From: Algoriphagus alkaliphilus
Lineage (GTDB): Bacteria > Bacteroidota > Bacteroidia > Cytophagales > Cyclobacteriaceae
Direction: 5' to 3'
Length of the DNA stretch: 63,204 nt
NCBI RefSeq assembly: GCF_900103735.1
Contig: NZ_FMXE01000031.1
Location: 1-63,204, forward strand
Made by a program: the position numbers and the translations under genes. The notes below the pieces were generated by a model. That model saw nothing but the letters and a program-made list of their open reading frames with translations, did not search any database and was not told the origin of the DNA. Shown here piece by piece: positions 18,034 through 27,058 of this stretch. The first letter of the stretch is position 1. Each line of letters starts with the position of its first letter.

Positions 18034-20235
18034 CTAGTTTTCTCTGATTTTTTCCAGTTCCAATTGATTCTTCACCAGATCGTAATACACTCCCGTTTGT
18101 AAAACCAATTCTTCATGGGTTCCTGTTTCTTTAATTTCCCCTTCATCCATTACAATGATCTGATCCGCATTTTTTACCGTACTGAGTCGGTGGGAGATGA
18201 TGAAGACCGTCTTCCCTTTCAAAAACCGATTTAAGTTTTCCATCACAACACGCTCATTTTTGGCATCCAAGGCAGAGGTTGCTTCGTCAAAAAAGAGGAT
18301 CTCCGGATTTTTATAAACTGCACGGGCAATAAACAAACGTTGCTTTTGCCCGGTACTGATCCCTACACCCTCATTTCCGATTTTGGTATTGAATCTCAGG
18401 GGGAGGGATTGGATAAAGTCATAGATATTGGCAGTTTGTGAAGCCATGACCAGTCGGTCATGATCAACAACTTCCTCTCCTACTGCAATATTACTGGCAA
18501 TGGTATCATTGAATACATACCCTTCCTGCATGACCACCCCGCAATGGGCTCTCCAGCTCCGGGGCGAGATGGATTCCAAGCCATGTCTTCCGTAGCTGAT
18601 TTCCCCTTTGGACGGCTCATAAAATTTGAGGAGGAGCTTCATCAGGGTAGTTTTTCCGCATCCGCTGGCCCCTACTATTGCTGTGATTTTTTGGGCAGGA
18701 ATTGAAAGGCTTATTTCTTTGAGGACATTTTCCTCAGCTCCCAAGTAACGAAAGCTGAGCTTGTGGACACTCATATTCTCTCCGGGGGTGATCTCATGTA
18801 CCAGCTGCCTGTCACGGCTTTCCTCATCTTCCTTGTCGTGGATCTCATTGAGCCGCTCCAAACTGATCTTGGCATCCTGATAGGTACGTACAAAGGTCAC
18901 TATTCCCATAATCGGACCGTTCAGTTGGCCGATGATATACTGAAGAGAAAGCATCATCCCCAGTGTAAGCTGGCCCTCTATCACCAGGATCGCTGAGGCA
19001 AAGGTGACCAATATGTTTTTCAGCTCGTTGATTACTGAAGATCCCACTCCCTGGGTCTGCTCCAAAGCGAGTGTCTTGATCGACACTTGAAAAAGACTGG
19101 CCTGTACAAACTCCCATTTCCAACGTTTTTGGGTTTCGGCATTATTCATCTTGATTTCCTGCATGCCGTTGATCAGTTCGATCACGGTACTCTGCTCCTT
19201 GCTGAGCTGGGCAAAGCGCATGTAATCCAGCTCTTTTCTCCGCTTCATAAAATAGAGAATCCAAAAAATATAAAGCGCACTACCTCCCATGAAAATCAGA
19301 AAGATATGGAGACTGTAGTACACCAACACAGCACCAAATACAAACAGATTGAAAAAAGAAAACAAGGTGTTTAAAGAGGTGCCTGTCAGAAGAGTCTCTA
19401 TCCTTCGATGGTCTCCGATCCCCTGCATGATATCCCCGGTCATCCGTGTGTCAAAGAATGAAATGGGAAGATTCATCAGCTTGATAAAAAAGTCAGAAAC
19501 CAGGGAGATATTGATCCGGGTACTGAGGTGGAGCAGTATCCAGCTTCGAAACACCTCAACGCTGGTCCGTCCAAAAAACAACATCACCTGTGCTATCAAG
19601 ACCAGATAGATAAACCCGATATTCTGGTTTTGAATCCCGATATCTACGATACTCTGGGTCAAAAATGGAAAAATCAGCTGGAGTAAACTGCCTACCAGCA
19701 AACCGATGCCCAGTTGGACAATCAAACTTTTATATTTGAACAGGTACTTGAAAAGAAAGCCCAGGGAACGCTTATCTGTATTTTCCCATTTCAATTTTTT
19801 AAACCTGGGAGTCGGTTCAAGAAGCAAAGTAATTCCTTCCTTACTTTTCTCTGTGGCATTATTCCCAATCCAACGTGATACAAACTCTTCTTTTGTCAGA
19901 GTGATCAATCCATAAGCCGGATCTGAAAGAAAAACCTTACCATTTTCTATTCGATAAACTACTATAAAATGTTTATTGTCCCAATGGACGATTAGGGGCA
20001 TTTGGGCTTGTTTTAGCCTATTAAAATCCAATTTTACCCCTATAGTCTTAAACCCCATTTCTTCAGCCGCATCGCTGAGTTTAAGCAAATTGCTTCCTGA
20101 ACGAGTAGTCTCTGAAAGATTTCGGATTTCTTGTAGGGATATAAGCTTACCATAGTACTTAGCAATAATCCTTAGACAGGTAGGTCCACAGTCTTTTGAA
20201 TCGGGTTGTCTGTAAAAGGGGAAATTGATGCTCAA
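18034..20235 (-). CDS. C39-peptidase ABC exporter (PCAT)
   Basis: A 733-residue bifunctional exporter. Residues 1-130 form a C39 protease with Cys16 (DSKDCGPTC), His89 (DNKHFIVVY) and Asp105 (LSDPAYG), which removes Gly-Gly leaders. Membrane helices fill about 165-440. The ATPase has Walker A GASGCGKTT, Walker B ILFFDEATSALD and an H-loop in ISHRLSTV. The signature is ISTGQKQR instead of LSGGQ, a mild change. All catalytic residues are present, so this appears to be the working exporter for all four precursor peptides. Fragments of a paralogue lie at 9100, 29934 and 33099. It is preceded by a lipoprotein gene. Confidence 0.93.
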   Translation of the reverse strand: MSINFPFYRQPDSKDCGPTCLRIIAKYYGKLISLQEIRNLSETTRSGSNLLKLSDAAEEMGFKTIGVKLDFNRLKQAQMPLIVHWDNKHFIVVYRIENGKVFLSDPAYGLITLTKEEFVSRWIGNNATEKSKEGITLLLEPTPRFKKLKWENTDKRSLGFLFKYLFKYKSLIVQLGIGLLVGSLLQLIFPFLTQSIVDIGIQNQNIGFIYLVLIAQVMLFFGRTSVEVFRSWILLHLSTRINISLVSDFFIKLMNLPISFFDTRMTGDIMQGIGDHRRIETLLTGTSLNTLFSFFNLFVFGAVLVYYSLHIFLIFMGGSALYIFWILYFMKRRKELDYMRFAQLSKEQSTVIELINGMQEIKMNNAETQKRWKWEFVQASLFQVSIKTLALEQTQGVGSSVINELKNILVTFASAILVIEGQLTLGMMLSLQYIIGQLNGPIMGIVTFVRTYQDAKISLERLNEIHDKEDEESRDRQLVHEITPGENMSVHKLSFRYLGAEENVLKEISLSIPAQKITAIVGASGCGKTTLMKLLLKFYEPSKGEISYGRHGLESISPRSWRAHCGVVMQEGYVFNDTIASNIAVGEEVVDHDRLVMASQTANIYDFIQSLPLRFNTKIGNEGVGISTGQKQRLFIARAVYKNPEILFFDEATSALDAKNERVVMENLNRFLKGKTVFIISHRLSTVKNADQIIVMDEGEIKETGTHEELVLQTGVYYDLVKNQLELEKIREN

Positions 20236-20280
20236 AATATAGGTATGTTTATAATACGAAATATAGATAAATACGTAAAA

Positions 20281-21456
20281 TTACAAATTATTGAAATTAA
20301 AATGAAGTCTTACAAATGCCATTTCATCATTAATATTTAAATAGCAATAAAGAATGTTGTCAATAAAAAATGATTTTCCAAAAAATAATCTAAATGAATT
20401 AGTTCCATTAATATTTAACATTTCCTCATGAATTAAAGAAAAATTTTTATCAAAGATAGCTAACACATGCTTATAATTCTTTTCACCATTTACATAACCA
20501 GAATGTTCTTGACTAAATCGGTAGAATAATCCATTCTTAGAATCTTGAATAATTGGACCAAAATTAACTTTATCAAATTTATCACTAACCATATTATCAA
20601 AACTTTCTTCATCATTATTTGCAATCAAATTTCTTTTACTATTAGAATCAGAAGTGAAAGAACTTGTGAAAAATAAGTGACTTAAACTATCTTTGGAATA
20701 ATCATAGTATAAAACTTCATTTCTTACTGAGTTAGATATAATAACATTTGATTCGTGCCAAGAAATATAATTAGAAGCAGATGACGTTCTTTTTATTTCA
20801 TCACCTATCTTCAACCTAATATCAAATTCATTCAAATCGTTCAATGATTCAATAGGTATAATTTTTAAGGAAAGACTAACCAAATCAACAATTGCTATAC
20901 CTAACAACCTGCCTCCAATCTCTGGAAATTCTCGATAAAATGTAACATACTTTGACCCAGTGGCACTAATTTTACCCATTGGATCCATATCAACCTTATC
21001 GGGCAATCTATCCCCACTTAGAAAACTCTTATCAATTCTAACACTAGATATTTTATTGTTTGAAGAATCCAATACATGAACAATATATTGATCTAAAAAA
21101 AACACGTTTCCATTAGACCCTTTTTTGATTCCAGATGTAAATAAAGTCCGTATACTATTAGGGCCATCGAAATCATATTGAATCACTTCAGTCAACTCTC
21201 CTTTTAAAATATCTATAACCTCAACTTCTCCATTATATGGATTTAGGTTATACAATTTATTATCATATTCGGAAAAGTCGGACATAGTTAACCCCATATT
21301 CAAGAACAGAAAATGATCATTTCTCTCAATAATTACTGTGTCAAAATGATAGTCAAGTTGAATATCGATTGATTTAACAATTTCCTTATTTGCTTTTTCA
21401 CAAGAAGTAATAGCAATTAATCCAAGGACTCCCAATTTTATCAAATTTCTAATCAT
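20281..21456 (-). CDS. DUF4221-like propeller lipoprotein
   Basis: A 391-residue lipoprotein. The signal peptide MIRNLIKLGVLGLIAITSC has a clear lipobox ending at the Cys. The family motif FDGPNSIRTLFTSG appears near residue 96, followed by propeller-like strands. It is strongly AT-rich compared with the exporter gene next to it, which hints at separate origin. It lies 45 bases from the VKOR remnant upstream and 45 bases from the exporter downstream, so all share one transcript. Role unknown; probably on the outer membrane or facing the periplasm. Confidence 0.7.
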   Translation of the reverse strand: MIRNLIKLGVLGLIAITSCEKANKEIVKSIDIQLDYHFDTVIIERNDHFLFLNMGLTMSDFSEYDNKLYNLNPYNGEVEVIDILKGELTEVIQYDFDGPNSIRTLFTSGIKKGSNGNVFFLDQYIVHVLDSSNNKISSVRIDKSFLSGDRLPDKVDMDPMGKISATGSKYVTFYREFPEIGGRLLGIAIVDLVSLSLKIIPIESLNDLNEFDIRLKIGDEIKRTSSASNYISWHESNVIISNSVRNEVLYYDYSKDSLSHLFFTSSFTSDSNSKRNLIANNDEESFDNMVSDKFDKVNFGPIIQDSKNGLFYRFSQEHSGYVNGEKNYKHVLAIFDKNFSLIHEEMLNINGTNSFRLFFGKSFFIDNILYCYLNINDEMAFVRLHFNFNNL

Positions 21457-21501
21457 GTCTATTAGTTTAAGTATAAATGAATATTAATTCAAGACTCCAG
21501 A

Positions 21502-23085
21502 TCAAGAAAGAAACTTTTCACCGATCAATTCAGGAGTTAAGGAAATCAAATCTTTAACCTGATAATTGGGAGACAATATGTAGCCATTAAAAAATGTGGT
21601 AGGAGTTCTATAAATGCCAGCTGAAACAATCTAATTAAGTTGCCTTTGATCTATTTCCTTGCCAATCTTAAAATCAGACTTCAATGGGTAACTTTCCATA
21701 AATTTACCTAATTCACGAATTTTAGACCAATTCATTAAAAAATCTATTGTTTCTATATCTTGATAATTTGATCCTTTTATCTTTTGAGCCCAGTATTGAA
21801 TCAAATATTCACCTGTTGTTGGATCTTTATCAATATCTTTCCCTGACACTTTGAACCGAAAGGTAATATGATAAATATTTGGAAACAATTGAAAAAGATT
21901 AATAATCTTATAAAAATGTTCCCTACAAGGCTTACAATATAGATTTTTTACAACTAATATTTTTATTGGATTGTCAATATTTCCTATCGAGATTTCATTT
22001 TCAAAACACTCTGTATCATAATAAGACTGATTATAAACATAGGACTTAAAAACAGATTCAGAATTTACAATCCTTCTTGAAAGATTTAAATTATGTTCTA
22101 GTTCTTTCAAATCATCTGATTTATTTTTTACTAGCAAAATACAAAGTAGAATTAAAAAAAATACAAAAGAAAAGGCGACAGTTGGTGATATAATATTACT
22201 ATTGAAATTCATTTTTTCATCATTGAAAAACCAATACTGGATAAACAACAACACTAAAACGCTATCTATAATTAAACAAAATTTACACCATGCTTTCAAT
22301 TTGAAATATTGAATATACAATGACCAAAGCACTATCGGGATGTTTGCTAAAAACAAATAAAACAAAAACGAACTGAGTTGCAAAAGGAGATTCTGTTGGT
22401 AACCTACAAACACTAAACTCACTAACAATGCTGCGAAATATGATGTTGACACATTCGTTAAACTTACATTTTTAAAAACTCGGGAATAATTTGATGTTGT
22501 TACCAAGTCACAATCTAAATTTTTCCCTCCTTTACAAAACTGCTCTATTTCTCTTGAATTAACACCAAATTCTTTGGCCTGCAAAAACATACTTGATACT
22601 ATTCCTGCAAAAGCCAGTAAAACAGTAGTGTTAAATCCTCTCTCTAAACCGAAAAACATAGATCCAATTACCACTATAAACAGGCATACTAAAACTAAGG
22701 ATAACATAAATTTAAAAAGCCTTTCCTTTTTATAAGTATTGTAATGATCTGAATTTTTTAGTATAAAATTATCTTCCGCTGTTATCACAACCACAATCCC
22801 TTCCCTATCATTTCCAATTTCTTTCAAAAGGTCTAAGTCGCTTTTATTCTTAACAAATTTGAATTCTTCCTCAGCATCTAAATAGATCAAAAATGGAAAA
22901 TCTAATGAATAAATTTTAACCTTACTCAATTTACAGGCATAATATTTAAGTCCAATTTTGTTAAGTGCATCATAAACACTTATTTCTTTTGGATAATTTG
23001 GATTTGACTTAATTAAATTTCTTAAAAAAATTTTTGAATATTTTATTCCGATAAAATCTAAGTATTCATTTATAACCTTTTCCAT
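21502..23085 (-). pseudogene. C39-like/VKOR/thioredoxin fusion with in-frame amber stop
   Basis: The first 484 residues hold a C39-like N-terminal domain without catalytic Cys, a vitamin K epoxide reductase domain (C184 and C192, then WCKFC at 267-270) and the start of a thioredoxin domain (CKPC at 384-387). A TAG at 21631-21633 ends it. The same frame continues for 42 sense codons (IVSAGIYRTPTTFFNGY and on) to a TGA at 21502, supplying the cis-proline TPT element that every thioredoxin fold needs. The complete protein would be 527 positions, matching its paralogue upstream. Thus it is a nonsense mutant, or the amber is read through or suppressed, or there is a sequence error. The intact family member would form disulfides in exported peptides at the inner membrane. 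Confidence 0.82.
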
Positions 23086-23121
23086 TCTGAACTATTTTGA
23101 GGCTTCCAATAATTTTAAAGA

Positions 23122-23149
23122 CTCCTCTTCTATTTTTTTAGAAGAGGAG
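23122..23149 (-). terminator. Hairpin after the 6-Cys precursor
   Basis: CTCCTCTTCTA and TAGAAGAGGAG (11 base pairs, T/A-rich loop) lie 10 bases after the precursor stop and before the second VKOR gene. Probably a partial terminator that keeps the precursor mRNA level above that of the downstream genes. Confidence 0.65.
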
Positions 23150-23158
23150 ATACTTTAC

Positions 23159-23389
23159 TTAATCATCACATCCAGATTCTCCTGCTTTTCTATAAACACA
23201 CAGACATGAAAATCCTGGTCCCGTATTCTCAAAACATGACCAAGGCGCCCCACCAGCTGGTGGATCATCCTTACATTTTCCGCAAGTGCCACCGTCTTCT
23301 CCTGAACCTCCAATTATTGAAATTAATTGTGTTCTACTAATCAATTCCTCATTAAAGATTTTAAGTTTACCTAAACTTAACCTTTTCAT
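23159..23389 (-). CDS. GG-leader precursor peptide, 6-Cys core
   Basis: A 76-residue precursor. The leader is 28 residues (MKRLSLGKLKIFNEELIS...IIGG) ending in Gly-Gly. The core has six cysteines (TCGKC, SCF, SCLC, GC), is rich in Gly and Pro, and ends in DD. It lies between two VKOR-thioredoxin genes, fitting three disulfides. Unlike the other three precursors it has no operator of its own nearby and should be transcribed from the promoter at 25144-25183 through the first VKOR gene. Confidence 0.8.
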   Translation of the reverse strand: MKRLSLGKLKIFNEELISRTQLISIIGGSGEDGGTCGKCKDDPPAGGAPWSCFENTGPGFSCLCVYRKAGESGCDD

Positions 23390-23504
23390 TGTTTTTTTTT
23401 GGTTTTAAAGTTTACCCATTCCCCAGACATTAAGGTCAGCCAGAGTCTCTGACCATTCATCGCGATTGAATATTTATTATCCCACCCTAAAGATTTCCAT
23501 TTAT

Positions 23505-25065
23505 TTAGGTGAGTATATACTTCAGATCCTCCACATTATACTCCTTAGGCAGTTCATAACCGTCAATAAACAGGGTTGGTGTATAAGAGATGTTTTCCTT
23601 TTCACACCAATCCTCCATAGCCTTCATTTTTTCCTCCTGTTGTATCAGTTCACCATTCATCGGATATTTGGCAGCAAATGCACTATAGTCTTTCTTCTCA
23701 GCTCCGTACCAATCATCTAAAGCCTGTTGCGTAAGTTTTGAATCACCTTTACTCTCTATAGCCAGTAAATGCCGGACTGTTTTTTCTTTTTGCTCGTCCC
23801 CTCTACCGGGTGTAAAAAGAATCTGAAGGTCAATATTTCCCGTATCAAAAAGGCTTTCCAACACCGGATGAACCCGGGAACAGGGATTACAATACGGACT
23901 GCAGACTTTAATGACTTGGTGTTTCGGCGTTTCCCCCTTCATCAATATCCCAAGACCCTGAGGTACGTTCTGCATCTTTCTGGATTGTGAAAATGCTGCT
24001 TGAAATAGTTGCTTATTGCTCTTAAGTTTAGCGAGATCTCTCTTTGCCTTATATAGTTCATCCTGCCGTCCAAGCATAGGTTTGATCCACACGCCTCCCA
24101 AGACCACTCCAGTGAAAAGAAAAAGAAACAAGCCAAGAGCTGAAAAAGAAAGCCCTCCTTCCCAAAAACCCCCCCAATACTGCCAGGGCTTCCAAAACCA
24201 ACACCCCCTGAATCAACAAACAGAACCTGCACCACTTCTTGATAACCATCCCCTGATAATAAAAGGAGTAGATCACCACAGGAATGGTTGTCATACTTAA
24301 CCAGGCAAGGAATGGCATGGAGAATAAAGCTGAGCTCACCAGCAGTCCCAACCCGGCAAAGAAGTAAGCGGATGCCAGCATACTGGGATTGATCCTGCCG
24401 TCCAATAACTGGAACGCCTTTGAATCCAACACGGAATTGCAATCAACACTTTTCCCACCCGAGCAAAATTTCTGAAGAGTAGGATTTTCCTTGTCTTGCT
24501 GATACCAGAGCAGCACACCCGAGATAGACAATCCCAGTAACTTGAGCAAAAAATAGAATAGGAACAATCCTGAAGATCCATTCTCAACTAGGCCAAGTCC
24601 CAATCCTAACAAGAAGCTAACTACACCTAGCACCACTAAACCTCGAATGATACGCTGATCCCGGGTCTTTTGCCCGATTTCCGGTTCGGTTGCATTTTCC
24701 TTGGTTTCAACCAGTAAACACACACCAGTCCACATCTTCAGGAAATCCAACCGGGATATATCCTTTTGCTTTCCTTTTTCATCAAATACGGAAACCATAT
24801 TTTCAGAAACAGCCGTGATCACATTAAAGAAAGTACCATTTGCCAGCGATACCTGCACGATTCCCGGCAAAGGAAAGTCATCCAATCGCTCCGGACCCAG
24901 CTTGGCTGCTACAGATTCCACTCCATACTCCTCCAGGGTATCTGAGAGGGAAAGTAAGCTTGGATACTGGGGATGGGTGAGTATCTTTTCCTTCAGGAAT
25001 TTCCCGGTGAATGGTACCTTAAGTGACTCCAGTAATCTCTTGCAAATGATCAAACAGTTTTCCAT
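23505..25065 (-). pseudogene. C39-like/VKOR/thioredoxin fusion, frameshifted at a G7 tract
   Basis: Two overlapping frames together encode one protein. The first (start 25065, MENCLIICKRL) has the C39-like domain and VKOR part (C208 and C216, WCRFC at 286-289, counted from the longer start at 25086). The second (to 23505) has a membrane helix, a coiled region and a thioredoxin/DsbA domain (SPYCNPC, cis-Pro in YTPTLF). The frame breaks at seven G (24169-24175, C on the plus strand). Removing one base joins them through GGFWEGGLSFSALGLF into about 519 residues, the length of the paralogue. I chose 25065 because the operator is then 79 bases upstream, as at the precursor genes. Phase variation, decay or a sequencing slip are all possible. 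Confidence 0.82.
24169..24175 (-). repeat. G7 homopolymer in VKOR-thioredoxin gene
   Basis: Seven consecutive C on the plus strand (G in the gene) at the exact place where the reading frame shifts. Six would restore the full protein. Confidence 0.8.
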
Positions 25066-25143
25066 TGATTGGTAATAAAAATTCAACTAAATTTTTTGCC
25101 GTTTAAAATTATTGGATAAATTTGAACATTACGTTTTTAAAAG

Positions 25144-25183
25144 ACTATACCGTATTTACTAACTTTCAGTAAATTTTTACTAA
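25144..25183 (-). promoter_or_regulatory. Island operator/promoter element 4 (VKOR operon / XRE divergent)
   Basis: ACTATACC at 25144, TTTACTAA at 25155, CAGTAAAT at 25167 and TTTACTAA at 25176, with spacing 11, 12, 9. It is oriented towards the minus-strand VKOR-exporter operon. The divergent XRE gene starts only 21 bases beyond its other end, so the regulator probably binds here and controls both directions. Confidence 0.78.
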
Positions 25184-25203
25184 CCCAATTAACCTTTTTC
25201 CGA

Positions 25204-25446
25204 ATGGAAATAGGCCATCACCTGAAAAAATCCAGAGAATCCAAAAGACTAAGCCAGCATGAAGTATCCGAGCTTTTAGGAGTTTCACAAAAGACATTAT
25301 CCAATATCGAGAGTGGTAAAACACAACCTTCGGTTATTCAATTGGCAAAAATGGGTGAAATATATGGCCTGGATGTCCTAAAATTATTATCCGAAAATGG
25401 GATACATTTATCCCCCCCCCCCAAAAAAAAACCTATCGGAAGCTGA
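25204..25446 (+). CDS. XRE-family regulator with C/A homopolymer (copy 1)
   Basis: An 80-residue protein with an XRE helix-turn-helix at residues 7-60 (LSQHEVSELLGVSQKTLSNI, then GKTQPSVIQL). At codon 70 the gene has 11 C followed by 9 A (25412-25431) and soon stops with PIGS. One base fewer (or two more) in the tract would continue the frame through LSEAEKELQHLKEMLGK to a TGA at 25498, adding a helical, probably dimerising tail that is conserved in the paralogue at 33551 and in a remnant at 26957. So this copy is now in the short state. It is divergent from the VKOR operon, next to operator 4, and is the likely regulator of the island elements. Confidence 0.82.
   Translation: MEIGHHLKKSRESKRLSQHEVSELLGVSQKTLSNIESGKTQPSVIQLAKMGEIYGLDVLKLLSENGIHLSPPPKKKPIGS
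25412..25431 (+). repeat. C11-A9 homopolymer tract in XRE gene 1
   Basis: Eleven C then nine A inside the coding region. Such tracts slip readily in replication, and the current length leaves the C-terminal helix out of frame. Confidence 0.9.
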
Positions 25447-25505
25447 GAAAGAATTACAACACTTGAAAGAAATGCTCGGGAAGATTATTAGAAAATGATA
25501 GTTCA

Positions 25506-25545
25506 GACCTTTGAGGTTTTAAAAAACCTCGAAGGTCTTTTTTTT
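25506..25545 (+). terminator. Terminator of XRE gene 1
   Basis: GACCTTTGAGGTTTT pairs with AAAACCTCGAAGGTC (one G-T pair), followed by eight T. It lies just after the alternative stop of the XRE gene at 25498. It shares its AGGTTTT core with repeats at 9018 and 33857. Confidence 0.88.
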
Positions 25546-25667
25546 ACATCAGAACCATACACTATAAAGAATCCGATCTTACCAATCCATCAGGATTGCT
25601 AGCCAAAACCAGCTAGCGGAACGTAGGAAAAACTCAAACCTGATCTACTGAAAGATTCGATTTAGAA

Positions 25668-26798
25668 CTACCTGACAAATCCCTCAAAGTTACTTCGACT
25701 CACGACATTCGTCTGATGATTGGGATAAGACTGAAGGAAGGATGCAGGAAATCTGACCTTTTTATCCTGCCATTTCAATTCAAATGCATGAAGGATTCCA
25801 TCAGTTTCCTCGAGGTAATCAATCTCAGCCTGATCGTGGGTCCTCCAAAAGTAGCTGTTGACAAATCTTCCGGCATAGGTGTTAGCTTTCAACCGCTCTG
25901 AGATCAAGAAATTTTCCCATAAGGCACCTTTATCTACCCGCATTTCTGGCAAGGTGAAATTATTGATCAGTACGTTACGGATGCCATTGTCGAAGAAGTA
26001 ATATTTCTTCCCTTTTTTGATTTCATTTCTCAAATTTCGGTTGAAGGCAGGAAGTTTGAAAATGACGAAGGCCTTCTCTAATAAATCCAGATACTTCTCC
26101 ACGGTTGCGGTATCAATGTTTCCGATGATTTGGGCTAATTCATTATAGCTTACCTCACTGCCCACTTGAAATGCCAGAGCCTTTAATAGTTTTTCCAGAT
26201 GGCTTGGTTTGCGGATGCCGTCCAACCTCAGTACATCTTTGTAGAGATAGCTTTGGGCTATTTCGATCAGAAGTTCTTTTTCTTTTCCTGGATTATTGAC
26301 TACATCAGGATAAAATCCAAACATGAGACGAGTGTCCAACAATCGTTTGGCCTCCAAAGCAGAAGTGAGATTTTCTGTTTCCAAATAACTAATTGGATAG
26401 AGATGAAAGGTTCTCTTCCTGCCAGTAAGTGGCTCTGAAGTTTGATCTTGAAGATCAAATGCAGAGGAGCCTGTCACAATCAGCTGAATGTCAGGTCGAT
26501 TGTCATAAATTAGCTTTAGTTTCTTTCCGATATCAGGAATTTGTTGGGCTTCATCTATGATCACTAATTTCGAATCTGTACCAATCAGGTGAATCAATTG
26601 GGTACTTGTCACGGCAGAAGTAAAGGCTTCCAAAATATCTGCTTCATCTGCGTTGAACCAGGTATAAGGTGAATTGATCTCTTTTACCAATTCTTTCAAT
26701 AAGGTGGTCTTGCCGACCTGCCGAGCTCCCAAAAGGATGATTACTTTACCTTTGAAACAGCTTTGGATTAGCTTTTCTGATAGTTTGCGTTTGATCAT
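25668..26798 (-). CDS. AAA-type ATPase with DUF4143 C-terminal domain (copy 1)
   Basis: A 376-residue ATPase: Walker A GARQVGKTT near residue 23, Walker B LVIIDEAQQIP near residue 80, the sensor-like VTGSSAFDL, then the DUF4143 region with a winged-helix-like part (VSYNELAQIIGNIDTATVEKYL) and a nuclease-like end (EIDYLEETDG...AFELKW). This family is common in Bacteroidota and Archaea; its function is poorly known. The C-terminal E-x-D...E-x-K pattern resembles PD-(D/E)XK nucleases. A second copy faces away at 27267. A direct repeat lies before its start. Confidence 0.85.
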   Translation of the reverse strand: MIKRKLSEKLIQSCFKGKVIILLGARQVGKTTLLKELVKEINSPYTWFNADEADILEAFTSAVTSTQLIHLIGTDSKLVIIDEAQQIPDIGKKLKLIYDNRPDIQLIVTGSSAFDLQDQTSEPLTGRKRTFHLYPISYLETENLTSALEAKRLLDTRLMFGFYPDVVNNPGKEKELLIEIAQSYLYKDVLRLDGIRKPSHLEKLLKALAFQVGSEVSYNELAQIIGNIDTATVEKYLDLLEKAFVIFKLPAFNRNLRNEIKKGKKYYFFDNGIRNVLINNFTLPEMRVDKGALWENFLISERLKANTYAGRFVNSYFWRTHDQAEIDYLEETDGILHAFELKWQDKKVRFPASFLQSYPNHQTNVVSRSNFEGFVR

Positions 26799-26826
26799 TT
26801 CTGTAAATTGGAATTCAAAATTGCTT

Positions 26827-26877
26827 AATTTTTCGATTACAATCCAAAAAAAGGGCCTAAATTTTCGATTACAATCT
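26827..26877 (-). repeat. Direct repeat upstream of ATPase copy 1
   Basis: Two 19-base copies of TTTTCGATTACAATC-type sequence (26827-26845 and 26859-26877), 32 bases apart, immediately before the ATPase start at 26798. Probably an operator bound cooperatively by a regulator, perhaps the gene's own product. Confidence 0.6.
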
Positions 26878-26956
26878 AAATATTCGGCTTTATTGGGGAT
26901 TCCACCAGCCTAAACCACCGCAAACTAGCCAAACGAGCAGTCGATTGACCCTTTCC

Positions 26957-27030
26957 AAAAAAAACTAGTTGGGGTCGAAATAGAAGCAAAGCACCTGAAA
27001 GAAATGCTCGGGAAGATGATCAAAAAATGA
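26957..27030 (+). pseudogene. Remnant of a third XRE gene (C-terminal end only)
   Basis: An A8 run is followed in frame by HLKEMLGKMIKK and a TGA, the same tail as would be made by the in-frame forms of the XRE genes at 25204 and 33551. No helix-turn-helix remains upstream. It is followed by AACCTGCCAGGTC, the second half of the hairpin that follows the other XRE genes. Confidence 0.78.
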
Positions 27031-27058
27031 CTCAGTAAACCTGCCAGGTCTTTCTTTT

